64,000 bases of DNA, taken from a virus. Positions 1 to 8,763 of the stretch are shown here, one piece after another. The position numbers were made by a program, and so were the translations under genes. Location of the stretch: the IMG/VR virus record IMGVR_UViG_3300028654_000001, positions 434,001 through 498,000 of that record. One strand, given 5' to 3'. Within the stretch, counting starts at the first letter, position 1; each line of letters opens with the position of its first letter. The notes beneath the pieces are model-generated. The model saw only the letters and a list, made by a program, of their open reading frames with translations. It was not told the DNA's origin and searched no databases.

Positions 1-1350
1 GTGACCATCCCCAAGCAGCCAGCCAACTAAGAACTCTAAGCGATCTATAGCTGATCTATTCCAGATCCAAGACGATAGACTCTTCTGATCAGAAAAACGC
101 CCACTGTGTTCGAGGAAGAAATCAGAAACTTCTTTTCCATAAGCGCATACTTGAACACAAGACCCACTAGTCTTATGGGTATGAGTTTCAAGACCAAAGT
201 GTTCACTCACTAATAGACGAACATCCTCATGTAGGTCTACTTCATCCTCATGAAAACTCCAAGCCACTCCAGCTACAGGAACCTTTTCTCTATTCTCTAT
301 GATGTGCCCCTCTGCTGCGTAGTAACCCAAAAGCCTAGCTAACCCTGAGTATGAAGCTGAATCATTCGGAATCTGTGGAACAGGAATTGCCAGATAATCA
401 CCAATACTAACACTTCCCGCTCTAACCCAAGAAGCTCTAACCTCAGGAGCATTAGGACATACCGAACATGGGTATGAAGAGACTGGCTTATCAGGATGAC
501 ACCTACGTGTAGATCGAGAGGGTACTAAACACCGCATACCCGTAGCAACCCAGTAAGGGTGTTCAGAGGTTACCCCTAAGACTACAGGTGGGACTCCTTC
601 CACATCAAAAGATATAAGATCTTCGTCTACCAATCTAGAAGGGTGGACACACTCAACACTATTACTTGGGTCTCTTCCAACAACAATAGTACCCCCCACA
701 ACCTTCTCAATCAATATAGGCCGATACAGAGAATCTAATACGGGGGTACCTGATGGAAAGCACCACACATCGGGACCATTACGGCTCACGAGGGACTCGT
801 AAGAGAAAACAGGCTCGTTCCAGAAGTCCTCAACAGCAGAGGGTGGAGTCTTGCAGGCTAGGGCGTGCACAATAGCAACAAGATGAGTGTCACCCTTCTG
901 CTTCTGGATGCTCAGGAGATCAGCCAAAGAGCGGGTTGAACTGTATGGAACCCCAACCACTCGAACCCGAAGGTCCCCATCCTCAAAGACTTGCTCCCGG
1001 AGAAGCTTAAAGGCGTCACTCGCATAGATCACCCCCAGAGGCTGCTTGGCTAAGCTCTCCAAGTTGTTGTATGCTAAGTCATGATTACCCTCAACTCCGA
1101 AGGTTGGGCACCGGTAACCTCTATGGATTCGTATTGTTCTTTCAACAAGGTGATGCGGATTCTTAGAGGAAGCCTTGACGTGAAAGTAGTCTCCTCCATC
1201 AAGAACTGCATTCACCTCATACTTGGCTGCCAGACCACCGATCTGCTCTAGGTTAGAGAATATCTCTGCTGTATAATCCCCCTTCCACGAAATTGGGCTG
1301 TGAGCTGCCAAGTGAGTGTCTGTTCTGAACAAGAATGAGATCCTAGGCAT
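1..1350 (-). CDS. SbcD/Mre11-like DNA repair nuclease interrupted by a LAGLIDADG intein (partial)
   Basis: The gene starts at an ATG at 1350, overlaps the stop of the SbcC-like gene by 8 bases, and is open to the window edge. Residues 1-196 are a metallophosphoesterase: DTH near residue 11, GGDYFH, EGNHD and VHALA are the metal-binding motifs of Mre11/SbcD, which trims DNA ends with SbcC/Rad50. At the next expected motif (family pattern DVxxxGHxH) the sequence reads PDVW and then Cys197-FPSGTPV, a typical intein block A. Block B follows (GVTSEHPYWVA), then two LAGLIDADG motifs (LARLLGYYAAEG and FLVGWLLGDGH). So a bifunctional intein with homing endonuclease sits in the catalytic site. Its C-terminal splice site and the rest of the nuclease lie outside the window. 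Confidence 0.85.
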   Translation of the reverse strand, partial: MPRISFLFRTDTHLAAHSPISWKGDYTAEIFSNLEQIGGLAAKYEVNAVLDGGDYFHVKASSKNPHHLVERTIRIHRGYRCPTFGVEGNHDLAYNNLESLAKQPLGVIYASDAFKLLREQVFEDGDLRVRVVGVPYSSTRSLADLLSIQKQKGDTHLVAIVHALACKTPPSAVEDFWNEPVFSYESLVSRNGPDVWCFPSGTPVLDSLYRPILIEKVVGGTIVVGRDPSNSVECVHPSRLVDEDLISFDVEGVPPVVLGVTSEHPYWVATGMRCLVPSRSTRRCHPDKPVSSYPCSVCPNAPEVRASWVRAGSVSIGDYLAIPVPQIPNDSASYSGLARLLGYYAAEGHIIENREKVPVAGVAWSFHEDEVDLHEDVRLLVSEHFGLETHTHKTSGSCVQVCAYGKEVSDFFLEHSGRFSDQKSLSSWIWNRSAIDRLEFLVGWLLGDGH

Positions 1351-2584
1351 ACTTTCTCTCTGATGTGTGCTGATGCCCCAAGCTCAATGGCTGGACGCAA
1401 GTAGGACAAACACCAAGAGAAGTAGCCTCCTTCTCTAATTCCCTCTCCTGTAGCTCGTAGGTAGTAATTTCAGCAGTAAGGTCATCGACAAGACTCTTCA
1501 GAGCCGTCAATCGTTGACTGAACTTAGACAAGTTCAGGATCTGGATGTGCAATCGATTCAAGTCATCGATAGGTGGGGGTCTGGACTTGCTAGCCGCGTC
1601 CAGTAATTTGAACTTCTCCTTTAGAACTCGAGCTCTTACAATTAACCCATCGAGTAATCGAATCACGTTAAGATTCTCCTTGATTGGATCAATCTCGGGT
1701 ACAGCCGATGAAAAGGTCTCAACCCAACTGAGATCCTCACAGTCTTCCTCACGTCGTCCAAGGTCATCAGATAACCTTGTGAGTACCCTTACCTTCTCGT
1801 ACGGGGTCTTCACCGCAGTTACTTCTGGCACAGCTACAGAACTAACTGCGGTAAGTGAGCGTACCTGTATAGCTATTGAACGAGTAGACCCTATGAATCC
1901 ATTCAATGCCGAGACAGATGACTCAACAGCGTCAACACTCTCACTTCTATGTGCTAAAGACTCAACCTTCTGTATTGCTTCATCGATCCCATCATACTTT
2001 TGGAGTCGAAGTTTAATAGAAAGAGAGTCCTCCTCACGAAGTTTCCTAGTGGATACAGCTTCCTTTCGATCTTTCTCTACAGCTTTTGAAGCTCGGTTGA
2101 TTCGATCCAACCTGGATACATCAGAGATGGCTTCCGCGATAGCGGGCCCTGACTGGTTCAGCATGAAAATAGGGAAGAACTGGTCTGCAATCTGAATAGA
2201 TCCAGATGTATCCCCTATCCTGACTTGGGAGAACCCACTTGTGACTAAGAATTCAGGGATACCAGTTCCTGGTTTGTCATACTCTTTCTTGTTGAATGTG
2301 TATTTGTTGACAGAGTCACCTTTTTCCCAGAGGAGGTCAAACCCATCCATTACGATGTGAACTGACGCTTGACACTTGCAGGTCTTGTGACCCCTGAGGT
2401 TACGCGCACAATACTCACCGTGACGAACGAATGAGGTTCCAGAGCTATTAGTGAGAGCGCATTTGATCGCTCTCACTACAGAACTCTTCCCGATATTACT
2501 GCCTCCAACAATGGCAGTGAACCTATCGATGTCCAGTTCAACGTTCTCGATAGCCTGGAACCCTTTGACCTCAATCTTGATCAT
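1343..2584 (-). CDS. N-terminal half of an SbcC/Rad50-like ATPase
   Basis: 413 residues. The N-terminus carries a P-loop (GGSNIGKSS, residues 27-35) as in SMC/Rad50 ATPases. A long charged helical, probably coiled-coil stretch follows (about 170-395), and near the C-terminus a CPTC motif like the Rad50 zinc hook. The protein ends about 20 residues after the hook. The returning coiled coil and the C-terminal Walker B/signature half of a normal Rad50 are absent, so this is a half-protein. Its ATG overlaps the RecA stop (ATGA) and its stop overlaps the SbcD-like start, so the three genes are probably translated together. Likely role: DNA end processing with the nuclease. The missing half could lie left of the window or be dispensable. 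Confidence 0.75.
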   Translation of the reverse strand: MIKIEVKGFQAIENVELDIDRFTAIVGGSNIGKSSVVRAIKCALTNSSGTSFVRHGEYCARNLRGHKTCKCQASVHIVMDGFDLLWEKGDSVNKYTFNKKEYDKPGTGIPEFLVTSGFSQVRIGDTSGSIQIADQFFPIFMLNQSGPAIAEAISDVSRLDRINRASKAVEKDRKEAVSTRKLREEDSLSIKLRLQKYDGIDEAIQKVESLAHRSESVDAVESSVSALNGFIGSTRSIAIQVRSLTAVSSVAVPEVTAVKTPYEKVRVLTRLSDDLGRREEDCEDLSWVETFSSAVPEIDPIKENLNVIRLLDGLIVRARVLKEKFKLLDAASKSRPPPIDDLNRLHIQILNLSKFSQRLTALKSLVDDLTAEITTYELQERELEKEATSLGVCPTCVQPLSLGHQHTSERKYA

Positions 2585-3816
2585 GGATCCTCTATAATCT
2601 CTTCCAGAGCCGACTCTTCACCGGATGACTCAATTATGTCGTCATCTCCAATATCATGACGCATATCAGACAGGATATCCTCGTCTTCTACATCACCCTC
2701 TATAGCTTTTGGAGCTTCTGATAGAATAGCTGCAGTGACTCTCTCTCGCATTGATTCAAAAGCAGCTGGGTTACCCACAAGGTAACTTCGAAGACGATCT
2801 CGACCTTTGAAGTTCTCACCTCCAAACTCGTAACTAGCCCCCTTCTGAACAACAATCTTCCTAGGTATAGCCCCTTGGATAACGGAGAGGTACTCATCAA
2901 CTCCATAACCATACCGAATGAAAATCTCACCACTATGCCCTTGCTTGCCGTCCATTTTATTCTTGACGGCCTTGACCTGAACCACGTTACCGAAGGGCAT
3001 CTTCTTCTTCCTCATCGTAACTGGATCGGGACGTTCAACGAACTCAGACTTGATTCTAGTGAGCTTGAGGCGAACACTCGCGTAGAACTTGACTGCCTTG
3101 CCACCAGCCGTGTTGTCATCCCCTGGCCCGTGTCCGCCTGTAGAGATAGTAGCTCTAACCTGGTTGATCAAGATGAGGGCTGATTTGTTAGGCTTGAGCC
3201 ATTGAGTCATCTTGGGTAGGTTTGTACTCATCGCCCTGGCTAAAGCTCCAATAGCCGCAGCATCCCCGAGCTTCTTTTCTAGCTCAGCAGCCGGAACCAT
3301 AGCCGCAACCGAGTCAACGACAATTAGACCAACATTCTGCTTGATGGCAACGTAGAGCATCCTGAGACCCTCCTCAAAGGTGCTCGGAGCAAAGTACATC
3401 AAACGTCGAGGGTCAAAGTCAACACCTACAGCTTTCGCGTAACCATGGTGGAGGGAGTTTTCAAAGTCGAGGAACAGAACAGCCTCACTTGCCTTCTGAG
3501 CTTGTACAATGGCAGCAAGGGCCAGCGTTGTCTTACCACTTGACTCAGGGCCATAGATCTCAACTATCCTGCCCTTGGGGAACCCAGGGCACACTAAGCC
3601 AGTCCCATCCGCTAACGGTGTGCCACCAATTAGGTCGTCGACTGCCAAAGCTCCTGATCGAATGTGTGGCCAAGTTTTGATATCTGATCCTAAGGGCTTC
3701 TGCCCAGTAGCTTTCTCAATGAAAGCCCGGGTGGCTTCCATTATCTTGTCTCGCTCGAGATCCTTCTCATTAGAAGGTGTGGCAGATTGCTTCTTACTGG
3801 TGGCTGCTTTGCTCAT
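2581..3816 (-). CDS. recA: RecA recombinase
   Basis: 411 residues with all RecA landmarks: Walker A GPESSGKTT (about residue 89), Walker B region LIVVDSVAAMVP, the NQVRATIS segment of loop L1 and the GGKAVKFYAS region near L2. An acidic C-terminal tail (many D/E, ending EEIIEDP) resembles that of bacterial RecA. It would form the ATP-dependent filament for homologous pairing during recombination-dependent replication. It lies between the RuvC-like resolvase and the SbcC-like ATPase, consistent with a recombination operon. The N-terminal 35 residues are low in family similarity and may be flexible. Confidence 0.95.
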   Translation of the reverse strand: MSKAATSKKQSATPSNEKDLERDKIMEATRAFIEKATGQKPLGSDIKTWPHIRSGALAVDDLIGGTPLADGTGLVCPGFPKGRIVEIYGPESSGKTTLALAAIVQAQKASEAVLFLDFENSLHHGYAKAVGVDFDPRRLMYFAPSTFEEGLRMLYVAIKQNVGLIVVDSVAAMVPAAELEKKLGDAAAIGALARAMSTNLPKMTQWLKPNKSALILINQVRATISTGGHGPGDDNTAGGKAVKFYASVRLKLTRIKSEFVERPDPVTMRKKKMPFGNVVQVKAVKNKMDGKQGHSGEIFIRYGYGVDEYLSVIQGAIPRKIVVQKGASYEFGGENFKGRDRLRSYLVGNPAAFESMRERVTAAILSEAPKAIEGDVEDEDILSDMRHDIGDDDIIESSGEESALEEIIEDP

Positions 3817-3823
3817 GGGTGGG

Positions 3824-4465
3824 TTATCCTAACTTTGAAAATCTGAAGAACCTGTCATTCTCGCGGAACAACGTTCCATCCTGATGGGTCTCGCCTTCGT
3901 GCTTTCCTTTTACGAAAGTGTGTGTTCTCAAAAAAGTGTGTGCCTCAGAGGGTAATAGAACGTCCTCAGTAATCTCCCCCTCAAGAAGTAATAAGAACCG
4001 TGCGGCAAATCTAGCTACATGGTAAGCATCAGCCTCATCGTTATTCCACTTGGAGATCCCGGTATCAGCATGGGCCATGGCTATCATGTCAGCCTTGAAC
4101 ATCTTGCCTTTTCGTATGTTGGGGTCTTCCTTGGCAAGGGACTTAACGGTAGAGGGATCAAAGTACACCACATCCTTGCGGTGAGTGTAAATTGCCTCAT
4201 TTACGTATAAAAATAGGCCGTAGAGACCCTCAGACCAACCCTCACCAAAAGGTGGAGACTCGACCCCCACAATTGAAACCTCTGGGTAGTCGGTGAGTAA
4301 GTCATTAAGACATGCTCGGAGACCCATATACCTAGCAATGAAGATTTCATTGCTAGGGCTAGAAAACCGACCCTTATCAATGACACGTTTTTTACCAACA
4401 GCCCAAGGGTCGTGTATGCACCACCCCATGTCAGACATAGAGGGGTCTATTCCTAAAGACAGCAT
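3824..4465 (-). CDS. RuvC-like Holliday junction resolvase
   Basis: 213 residues. The start LSLGIDPSMSDMGW matches the RNase H-fold opening strand of RuvC, with the first catalytic Asp in GIDPS. VGVESPPFGE supplies the glutamate and NDEADAYHVARFA the C-terminal acidic residues. These are the expected metal ligands of RuvC. The last 40 residues (after LLEGEITED) are unlike RuvC. It sits next to recA, so cleavage of recombination or packaging junctions is the likely job. The exact substrate is inference. Confidence 0.8.
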   Translation of the reverse strand: MLSLGIDPSMSDMGWCIHDPWAVGKKRVIDKGRFSSPSNEIFIARYMGLRACLNDLLTDYPEVSIVGVESPPFGEGWSEGLYGLFLYVNEAIYTHRKDVVYFDPSTVKSLAKEDPNIRKGKMFKADMIAMAHADTGISKWNNDEADAYHVARFAARFLLLLEGEITEDVLLPSEAHTFLRTHTFVKGKHEGETHQDGTLFRENDRFFRFSKLG

Positions 4466-4504
4466 GATCCACCTGGAGAACGCGGTGTCCCACAGTTAGA
4501 AGTG

Positions 4505-4530
4505 GGGAGGGTGTGTATAACCACCCTCCC
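4505..4530 (-). terminator. GC-rich hairpin between the possible ssDNA-binding gene and the resolvase gene
   Basis: A 9-bp perfect inverted repeat (GGGAGGGTG / CACCCTCCC) around an 8-base loop. On the minus transcript it follows the 288-residue gene and precedes the RuvC-like gene. No clear U-run follows, so it could be an attenuator, an RNA-stability element or a weak terminator. Confidence 0.45.
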
Positions 4531-4549
4531 TAACCCTAGACCTAGCCGC

Positions 4550-5416
4550 TCAAACGCCGTTTAGTACGTTAGAGAAGTCTTCACCAGAGAAGTCAGCACC
4601 AGAGTTGGATCCTCCCCCAACAGGAGGCATCCCAAGCTTCTCACGAAGCTCATCAATGGTAATCTCCTTGAAGGGATTCAACTTCGAGTACAAGGCAACT
4701 GCCTTATCCAAAACAGCCCTCTTCAATTGAGGGTTCTTCAGGTATATAGCCGGCCCTGCAGGGGTGATTGTGATCTTCTGATACTGAGTGTCAATACACG
4801 AGAAGTTTAGGTCAATATGAGAGATCGAAGAACCACTCTCCAGTAGTCCCTTGTTGATCTTCCGGAAGTTGTCGTACTTCTCGGGAGCGAACCTCCAAGG
4901 CATAACCCTGAAGTGCTTCAAGCGCTCTTTCTCAACCTCACCATCACGGTCTGTGGGGTACCACAGAAGAACGGAGATGACATAGTCCTTACGCTCACCG
5001 GCCTTGGCCCAGATTTTCTCCTCAGCAGGAGGGATGTTCTTCGGCCAAGCAACATAACCAATCTCCTTTTTGAAGGAGGCCGTCACGGTCTTGAACCTAG
5101 CCTCTGAGGTGTCTAGCAGGTCAACTTGATCAAGAGCATCTACCGTCTTGCTGAGCTTTTCTGCAAGCTGGGTTCGAACCTTTGCGATCACAGACTTTTG
5201 TTGGTCTATGCTGATATCTGGCTTCTGCTGCAGGATCTTGCGCCGAGCCGTAGCATCAAGGGTATTGAAGTAAACGAGAGCTACACGATCAGTGCGGCCC
5301 TTCTCACCCTTATACCACTCGAGCTGGTTGGTTTGGACTTTGCCCTTGTCCTCATCCCCTAGCCCAATATCAGTATCGACTTCAGGTAACTCATCGAGAT
5401 CAATTTCAGTACTCAT
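4550..5416 (-). CDS. Hypothetical protein, possible ssDNA-binding protein
   Basis: 288 residues, not recognised by family motifs. The middle is a mixed alpha/beta, aromatic- and lysine-containing domain (for example YVISVLLWYPT, HFRVMPWRFAPEKYDNFRK). The C-terminus is flexible and acidic-hydrophobic (GADFSGEDFSNVLNGV). Phage and bacterial ssDNA-binding proteins commonly end in such a tail, and the gene lies in the recombination block beside RuvC/RecA. It shares the DFS-type tail with the next gene upstream. An SSB role is inference only. Confidence 0.5.
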   Translation of the reverse strand: MSTEIDLDELPEVDTDIGLGDEDKGKVQTNQLEWYKGEKGRTDRVALVYFNTLDATARRKILQQKPDISIDQQKSVIAKVRTQLAEKLSKTVDALDQVDLLDTSEARFKTVTASFKKEIGYVAWPKNIPPAEEKIWAKAGERKDYVISVLLWYPTDRDGEVEKERLKHFRVMPWRFAPEKYDNFRKINKGLLESGSSISHIDLNFSCIDTQYQKITITPAGPAIYLKNPQLKRAVLDKAVALYSKLNPFKEITIDELREKLGMPPVGGGSNSGADFSGEDFSNVLNGV

Positions 5417-5600
5417 TGTTGTTGTCTCCGTGCAATTGACGTGGCCCCAGATACGTGGAAGGTAGAGCTGGGTGACCTGGTCGGTGCTTTGGTTTACTGC
5501 GGCGCACTACATAGACAGGACAGGGATGGCACTAAGGCCGAGGTCTGGTCTGGTAATGCACCGCTATGATCAGTACACCAATAAGTTATTGAGTTTTGGA
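5417..5600 (-). other. 184-base leader with no gene
   Basis: Between the coiled-coil gene stop and the 288-residue gene start. On the minus strand it holds a GGTGTA motif at about 5573-5578 and no credible reading frame. Probably a long 5' leader or promoter region for the 288-residue gene. Confidence 0.4.
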
Positions 5601-6554
5601 TCAGAGATTGCTGAGAATATCCGAAAAGTCAAAATCAGAGCTATCCGCAGGTTGAGTCTTTGGTGAGGTCTTATTAGCTTTGGTTTTCTTTGGCTCAACC
5701 GGAGACTGCTCTGGCTCTGTCTCGATAAATCTAACAAGATCTGGATCACTTGGGTCCACAAGATCCCCCTCAACACCGGCGGCAGCTGCTACCTTAGCAG
5801 GTTCTGATTTAGAGGCTGCTTGGGCTGTTTCCTCTATAATAGAAGAAAGTTCGACATCCGAGTCAACTTCGGGGTTAGGTACCTCTAAGTCAAAAGATGC
5901 GATTGCCGCTTGTAGATCAGGGTCTATATCCTCATCAACTACTTTTGGTATTGCTACCGAAGCGGGCTTCTGGGTAGAGATTGCAACAAGAGGAACCTCA
6001 TTCTTCATGAGGTTATTTAGTTCATCCTCATCAATAGTTGACGAACTCGGAGGCGGGTTACTACTCCCGTTTGACTCATCTCCATACCCAGCCCCGGTCA
6101 CACGATCAGCAAACAGCATCTGCCGTTGAGTCTTTATCTCACCAGAAGTGCGTATTAACTCATCATGAACCATTTTCACAGACTTCTCGACAGTCTCCAA
6201 ATCAAGAATCTCGCTCTTAAAAGCTGATATTGAGTTAACCCGATCTCGAAGAAGGGTGTTTACCAAAGCTTCGCGGTCTCGGATATTGGGCTGCCGCTTT
6301 ACATCCTCATTCTCTGATAGCAACCGATCCTTCTCTACACTGAAGAGGGTCTCCTCCCCTCCAAGCTTGCTCATCAGGTCTCGACGCATTCTGCTGAGGT
6401 TCAACCGAATACTCGATATCCTGTTCAAGTAGTTACGGCATTGAGCCATAATACTGTTGATGTAATTGGGGCCGAGTACCGTCGGATCCCGTTCCAACTC
6501 TAGGTGAAGGCCACCTACTTCGTTGAAGATCTTATCTACGAAGGCCTGATCCAT
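5601..6554 (-). CDS. Coiled-coil protein with acidic tail, possible recombination mediator
   Basis: 317 residues. The first 150 are predicted helical and basic (INSIMAQCRNYLNRISSIR, then LSRMRRDLMSKLGGEETLF), a composition seen in UvsY-type mediators. A long acidic disordered region follows (about 170-300) and the tail DSSDFDFSDILSNL resembles the tail of the 288-residue neighbour. It lies between the RecD2-like helicase and the possible SSB. A GGTGTA motif precedes its start by 12 bases. No catalytic motif is visible. The mediator role is inference from position and composition. Confidence 0.45.
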   Translation of the reverse strand: MDQAFVDKIFNEVGGLHLELERDPTVLGPNYINSIMAQCRNYLNRISSIRLNLSRMRRDLMSKLGGEETLFSVEKDRLLSENEDVKRQPNIRDREALVNTLLRDRVNSISAFKSEILDLETVEKSVKMVHDELIRTSGEIKTQRQMLFADRVTGAGYGDESNGSSNPPPSSSTIDEDELNNLMKNEVPLVAISTQKPASVAIPKVVDEDIDPDLQAAIASFDLEVPNPEVDSDVELSSIIEETAQAASKSEPAKVAAAAGVEGDLVDPSDPDLVRFIETEPEQSPVEPKKTKANKTSPKTQPADSSDFDFSDILSNL

Positions 6555-6577
6555 ATGGAAGGTTAGTACACCAGTGC

Positions 6578-8761
6578 CTACTCAGTTTTCGGCATCAGCT
6601 CTTGGATTGCTTTACCGAAGCCTGTATTCCTATGAATCACGTGATCGTTATTAATGGCCTTCTGAATTGAACCCCGGTCACCCAACAACCAAACCTTCTT
6701 CTTCGCCCTAGTAACAGCAGTGTAAAACAGGTTTCGTTGTAGCATTCTCCCGTGATTACGGACCATAGGAAGAATTACTGTGTCAAATTCACTACCCTGG
6801 CTCTTATGAACCGTTATGGCGTAAGCCAGCCGTAGCTTCTGGACAACATCATTGCGCGGGATCTCAACCTGAACATCAAGGCCCCCCTCGCCTATTCCGT
6901 GAATCCTAACCGTGAAGGAATCTGAACGAATAGTTATGAGTTTACCCATGTCCCCGTTGTAGATTCCTAAGGTGTAGTCATTCTTGATCACCATCAACCG
7001 ATCACCCTCACGAAATCGCAAGGTACCCATGGTAACCTCTTTTTTACCAGTGGTTGGTGGGTTCAAGACCTCACGAAGTTTGTCGTTCAGGTTGATTACC
7101 CCAACTGTCCCCTCATGTTTAGGTGAAAGAACCTGAAAGTTCTCATCACGACCCTTGAGCTTTTGAGCCATCATTACTACCAACTCAAGTATTTTAGTAT
7201 CCTCGAGTATGGGTACAAATCTGAAGTCTGAGGTGTCGCTCCCTATTACAATAGAATCACCCCTATTTATACGGTGAGAATTTAGAATGATCTCACTCTG
7301 CTGAGCCTGCCTGAAAATCTGAGTCAACCTGACCGTAGGGATTGAAGGGCAACGTACCAGCTCACGTAGGACATTCCCAGGCCCTACTGAGGGTAGTTGG
7401 GCATCATCCCCAACCAGAACCAAGATAGTACCTTCCTCGAGTGCGTCCAGAGTCCTGAAGAATAACTCTTGATCAACCATCGAACACTCGTCAATGATCA
7501 CAACCCCAATCGGATACTTGTTGAAAGCGTGGTACCCCCAGGTATCCCCGTTATACCTGAACGTCCTGTGTATAGTAGCCGCTGGACGACCCGTTACCGA
7601 AGCCATACGCTTCGCAGCAATCCCCGTTGGAGCCATCAAGGAGTAGGTCACCCCAGCTCGCTCAAACAGCTCCACAAAGGCTCTAGTAACCGTTGTCTTG
7701 CCTGTCCCTGGGCCACCCGTCAAAACCAAGACTCGGTTGTTGACTAATTTCTCCACAGCATCTTGTTGAGCATCGGACAGTTTGATCTGTCGTAGTGTCT
7801 CATAGGTCTCAAGAAATGCCTTGTAGTCAACATCAATCTTCAAAGGAGTTATGAATCTGACTAGGTATCTAGCTGAACCGCGCTCGTACTCATACAGACT
7901 AGGGAGGTAAACTCCAACCTCTGGATCAATACGAACCCCCTCACGTTCTTCCAACCGAGCAGTAGCCTTCATGAGGTCTTCGGACAGAGTGTCTCCATCA
8001 AACGGACAAATCTCAGTTGACTTGAGCATCTCGTTGAGTTGAGTTGCCATATCCCCACGTCGAACATACAAGTTTCCTGACTTAGAAGATTCGCGCAGTA
8101 CCCAAAGAACTGCACCCTCAAACCGCCGTGGATCATCCATCTCAAGTCCATTGGCTTGAGCTACTGAATCAGCCTTATCAAATGTAAAACCATCGACTTC
8201 GAGGAGTCGATAGGGGTTCTCAGAGATAATTCGCTTAGAATCAACCCCAAAGGTGCTGAAGAGGGCTGACATCTGCTCAGACGTAACATCGTGATCCGAA
8301 AGGAATGCCGATAAGTCTGAACTGGTCAATAACCCAGCCCAAGCAGTCACAACCCTCTGAATCAATTCTGGATCAAATCCAGGTAACTCAGCGAGTCTGT
8401 TTGGATCCTCACTTATAACCTTGAAGGTATCAATGCCAAAGGTATCAACCAGAGAGGCAGCTTGGAACTCATCAAGGACTTTGAAGCACCCATGTAGGAA
8501 GTTGTCTACTCCAACAACCGACGCCGCCCACGGTGCCCAACCATTGAAGTCAAACTGCCACCCATACTTGGCATTACGAACCCACTTTCCAAACAGCTCT
8601 ATCGGAATACCAGGGGCTATGCCTTCGAGTCCAAACAACCTGCCTTTACAGGTGATCTTACTACTACCATAGGTATCGGCTTCGCTCCGCTCAGCTGATA
8701 TAATGTAGAAATCATCCGTGTTATGGATGATACTATACACCAAGACACGGACAGATCCCAT
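6578..8761 (-). CDS. RecD2-like superfamily 1 DNA helicase
   Basis: 727 residues in RecD2 order. An N-terminal OB-like region (about 1-75) is followed by helix-hairpin-helix repeats (EDPNRLAELPGFDPE, ENPYRLLEVDGF, about 125-200). Then come Walker A LTGGPGTGKTT (about 350), Walker B VVIIDECSMVD, motif III LVGDDAQLPSVG, and motif VI AITVHKSQGSEFD plus FYTAVTRAKKKV. These are 5'-3' SF1B helicases acting without RecBC. The stop is 3 bases before the gene that encodes the C-terminal half of the ligase on the transcript side, indicating an operon. Likely role: DNA unwinding in replication or recombination. Confidence 0.92.
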   Translation of the reverse strand: MGSVRVLVYSIIHNTDDFYIISAERSEADTYGSSKITCKGRLFGLEGIAPGIPIELFGKWVRNAKYGWQFDFNGWAPWAASVVGVDNFLHGCFKVLDEFQAASLVDTFGIDTFKVISEDPNRLAELPGFDPELIQRVVTAWAGLLTSSDLSAFLSDHDVTSEQMSALFSTFGVDSKRIISENPYRLLEVDGFTFDKADSVAQANGLEMDDPRRFEGAVLWVLRESSKSGNLYVRRGDMATQLNEMLKSTEICPFDGDTLSEDLMKATARLEEREGVRIDPEVGVYLPSLYEYERGSARYLVRFITPLKIDVDYKAFLETYETLRQIKLSDAQQDAVEKLVNNRVLVLTGGPGTGKTTVTRAFVELFERAGVTYSLMAPTGIAAKRMASVTGRPAATIHRTFRYNGDTWGYHAFNKYPIGVVIIDECSMVDQELFFRTLDALEEGTILVLVGDDAQLPSVGPGNVLRELVRCPSIPTVRLTQIFRQAQQSEIILNSHRINRGDSIVIGSDTSDFRFVPILEDTKILELVVMMAQKLKGRDENFQVLSPKHEGTVGVINLNDKLREVLNPPTTGKKEVTMGTLRFREGDRLMVIKNDYTLGIYNGDMGKLITIRSDSFTVRIHGIGEGGLDVQVEIPRNDVVQKLRLAYAITVHKSQGSEFDTVILPMVRNHGRMLQRNLFYTAVTRAKKKVWLLGDRGSIQKAINNDHVIHRNTGFGKAIQELMPKTE

Positions 8762-8763
8762 AG

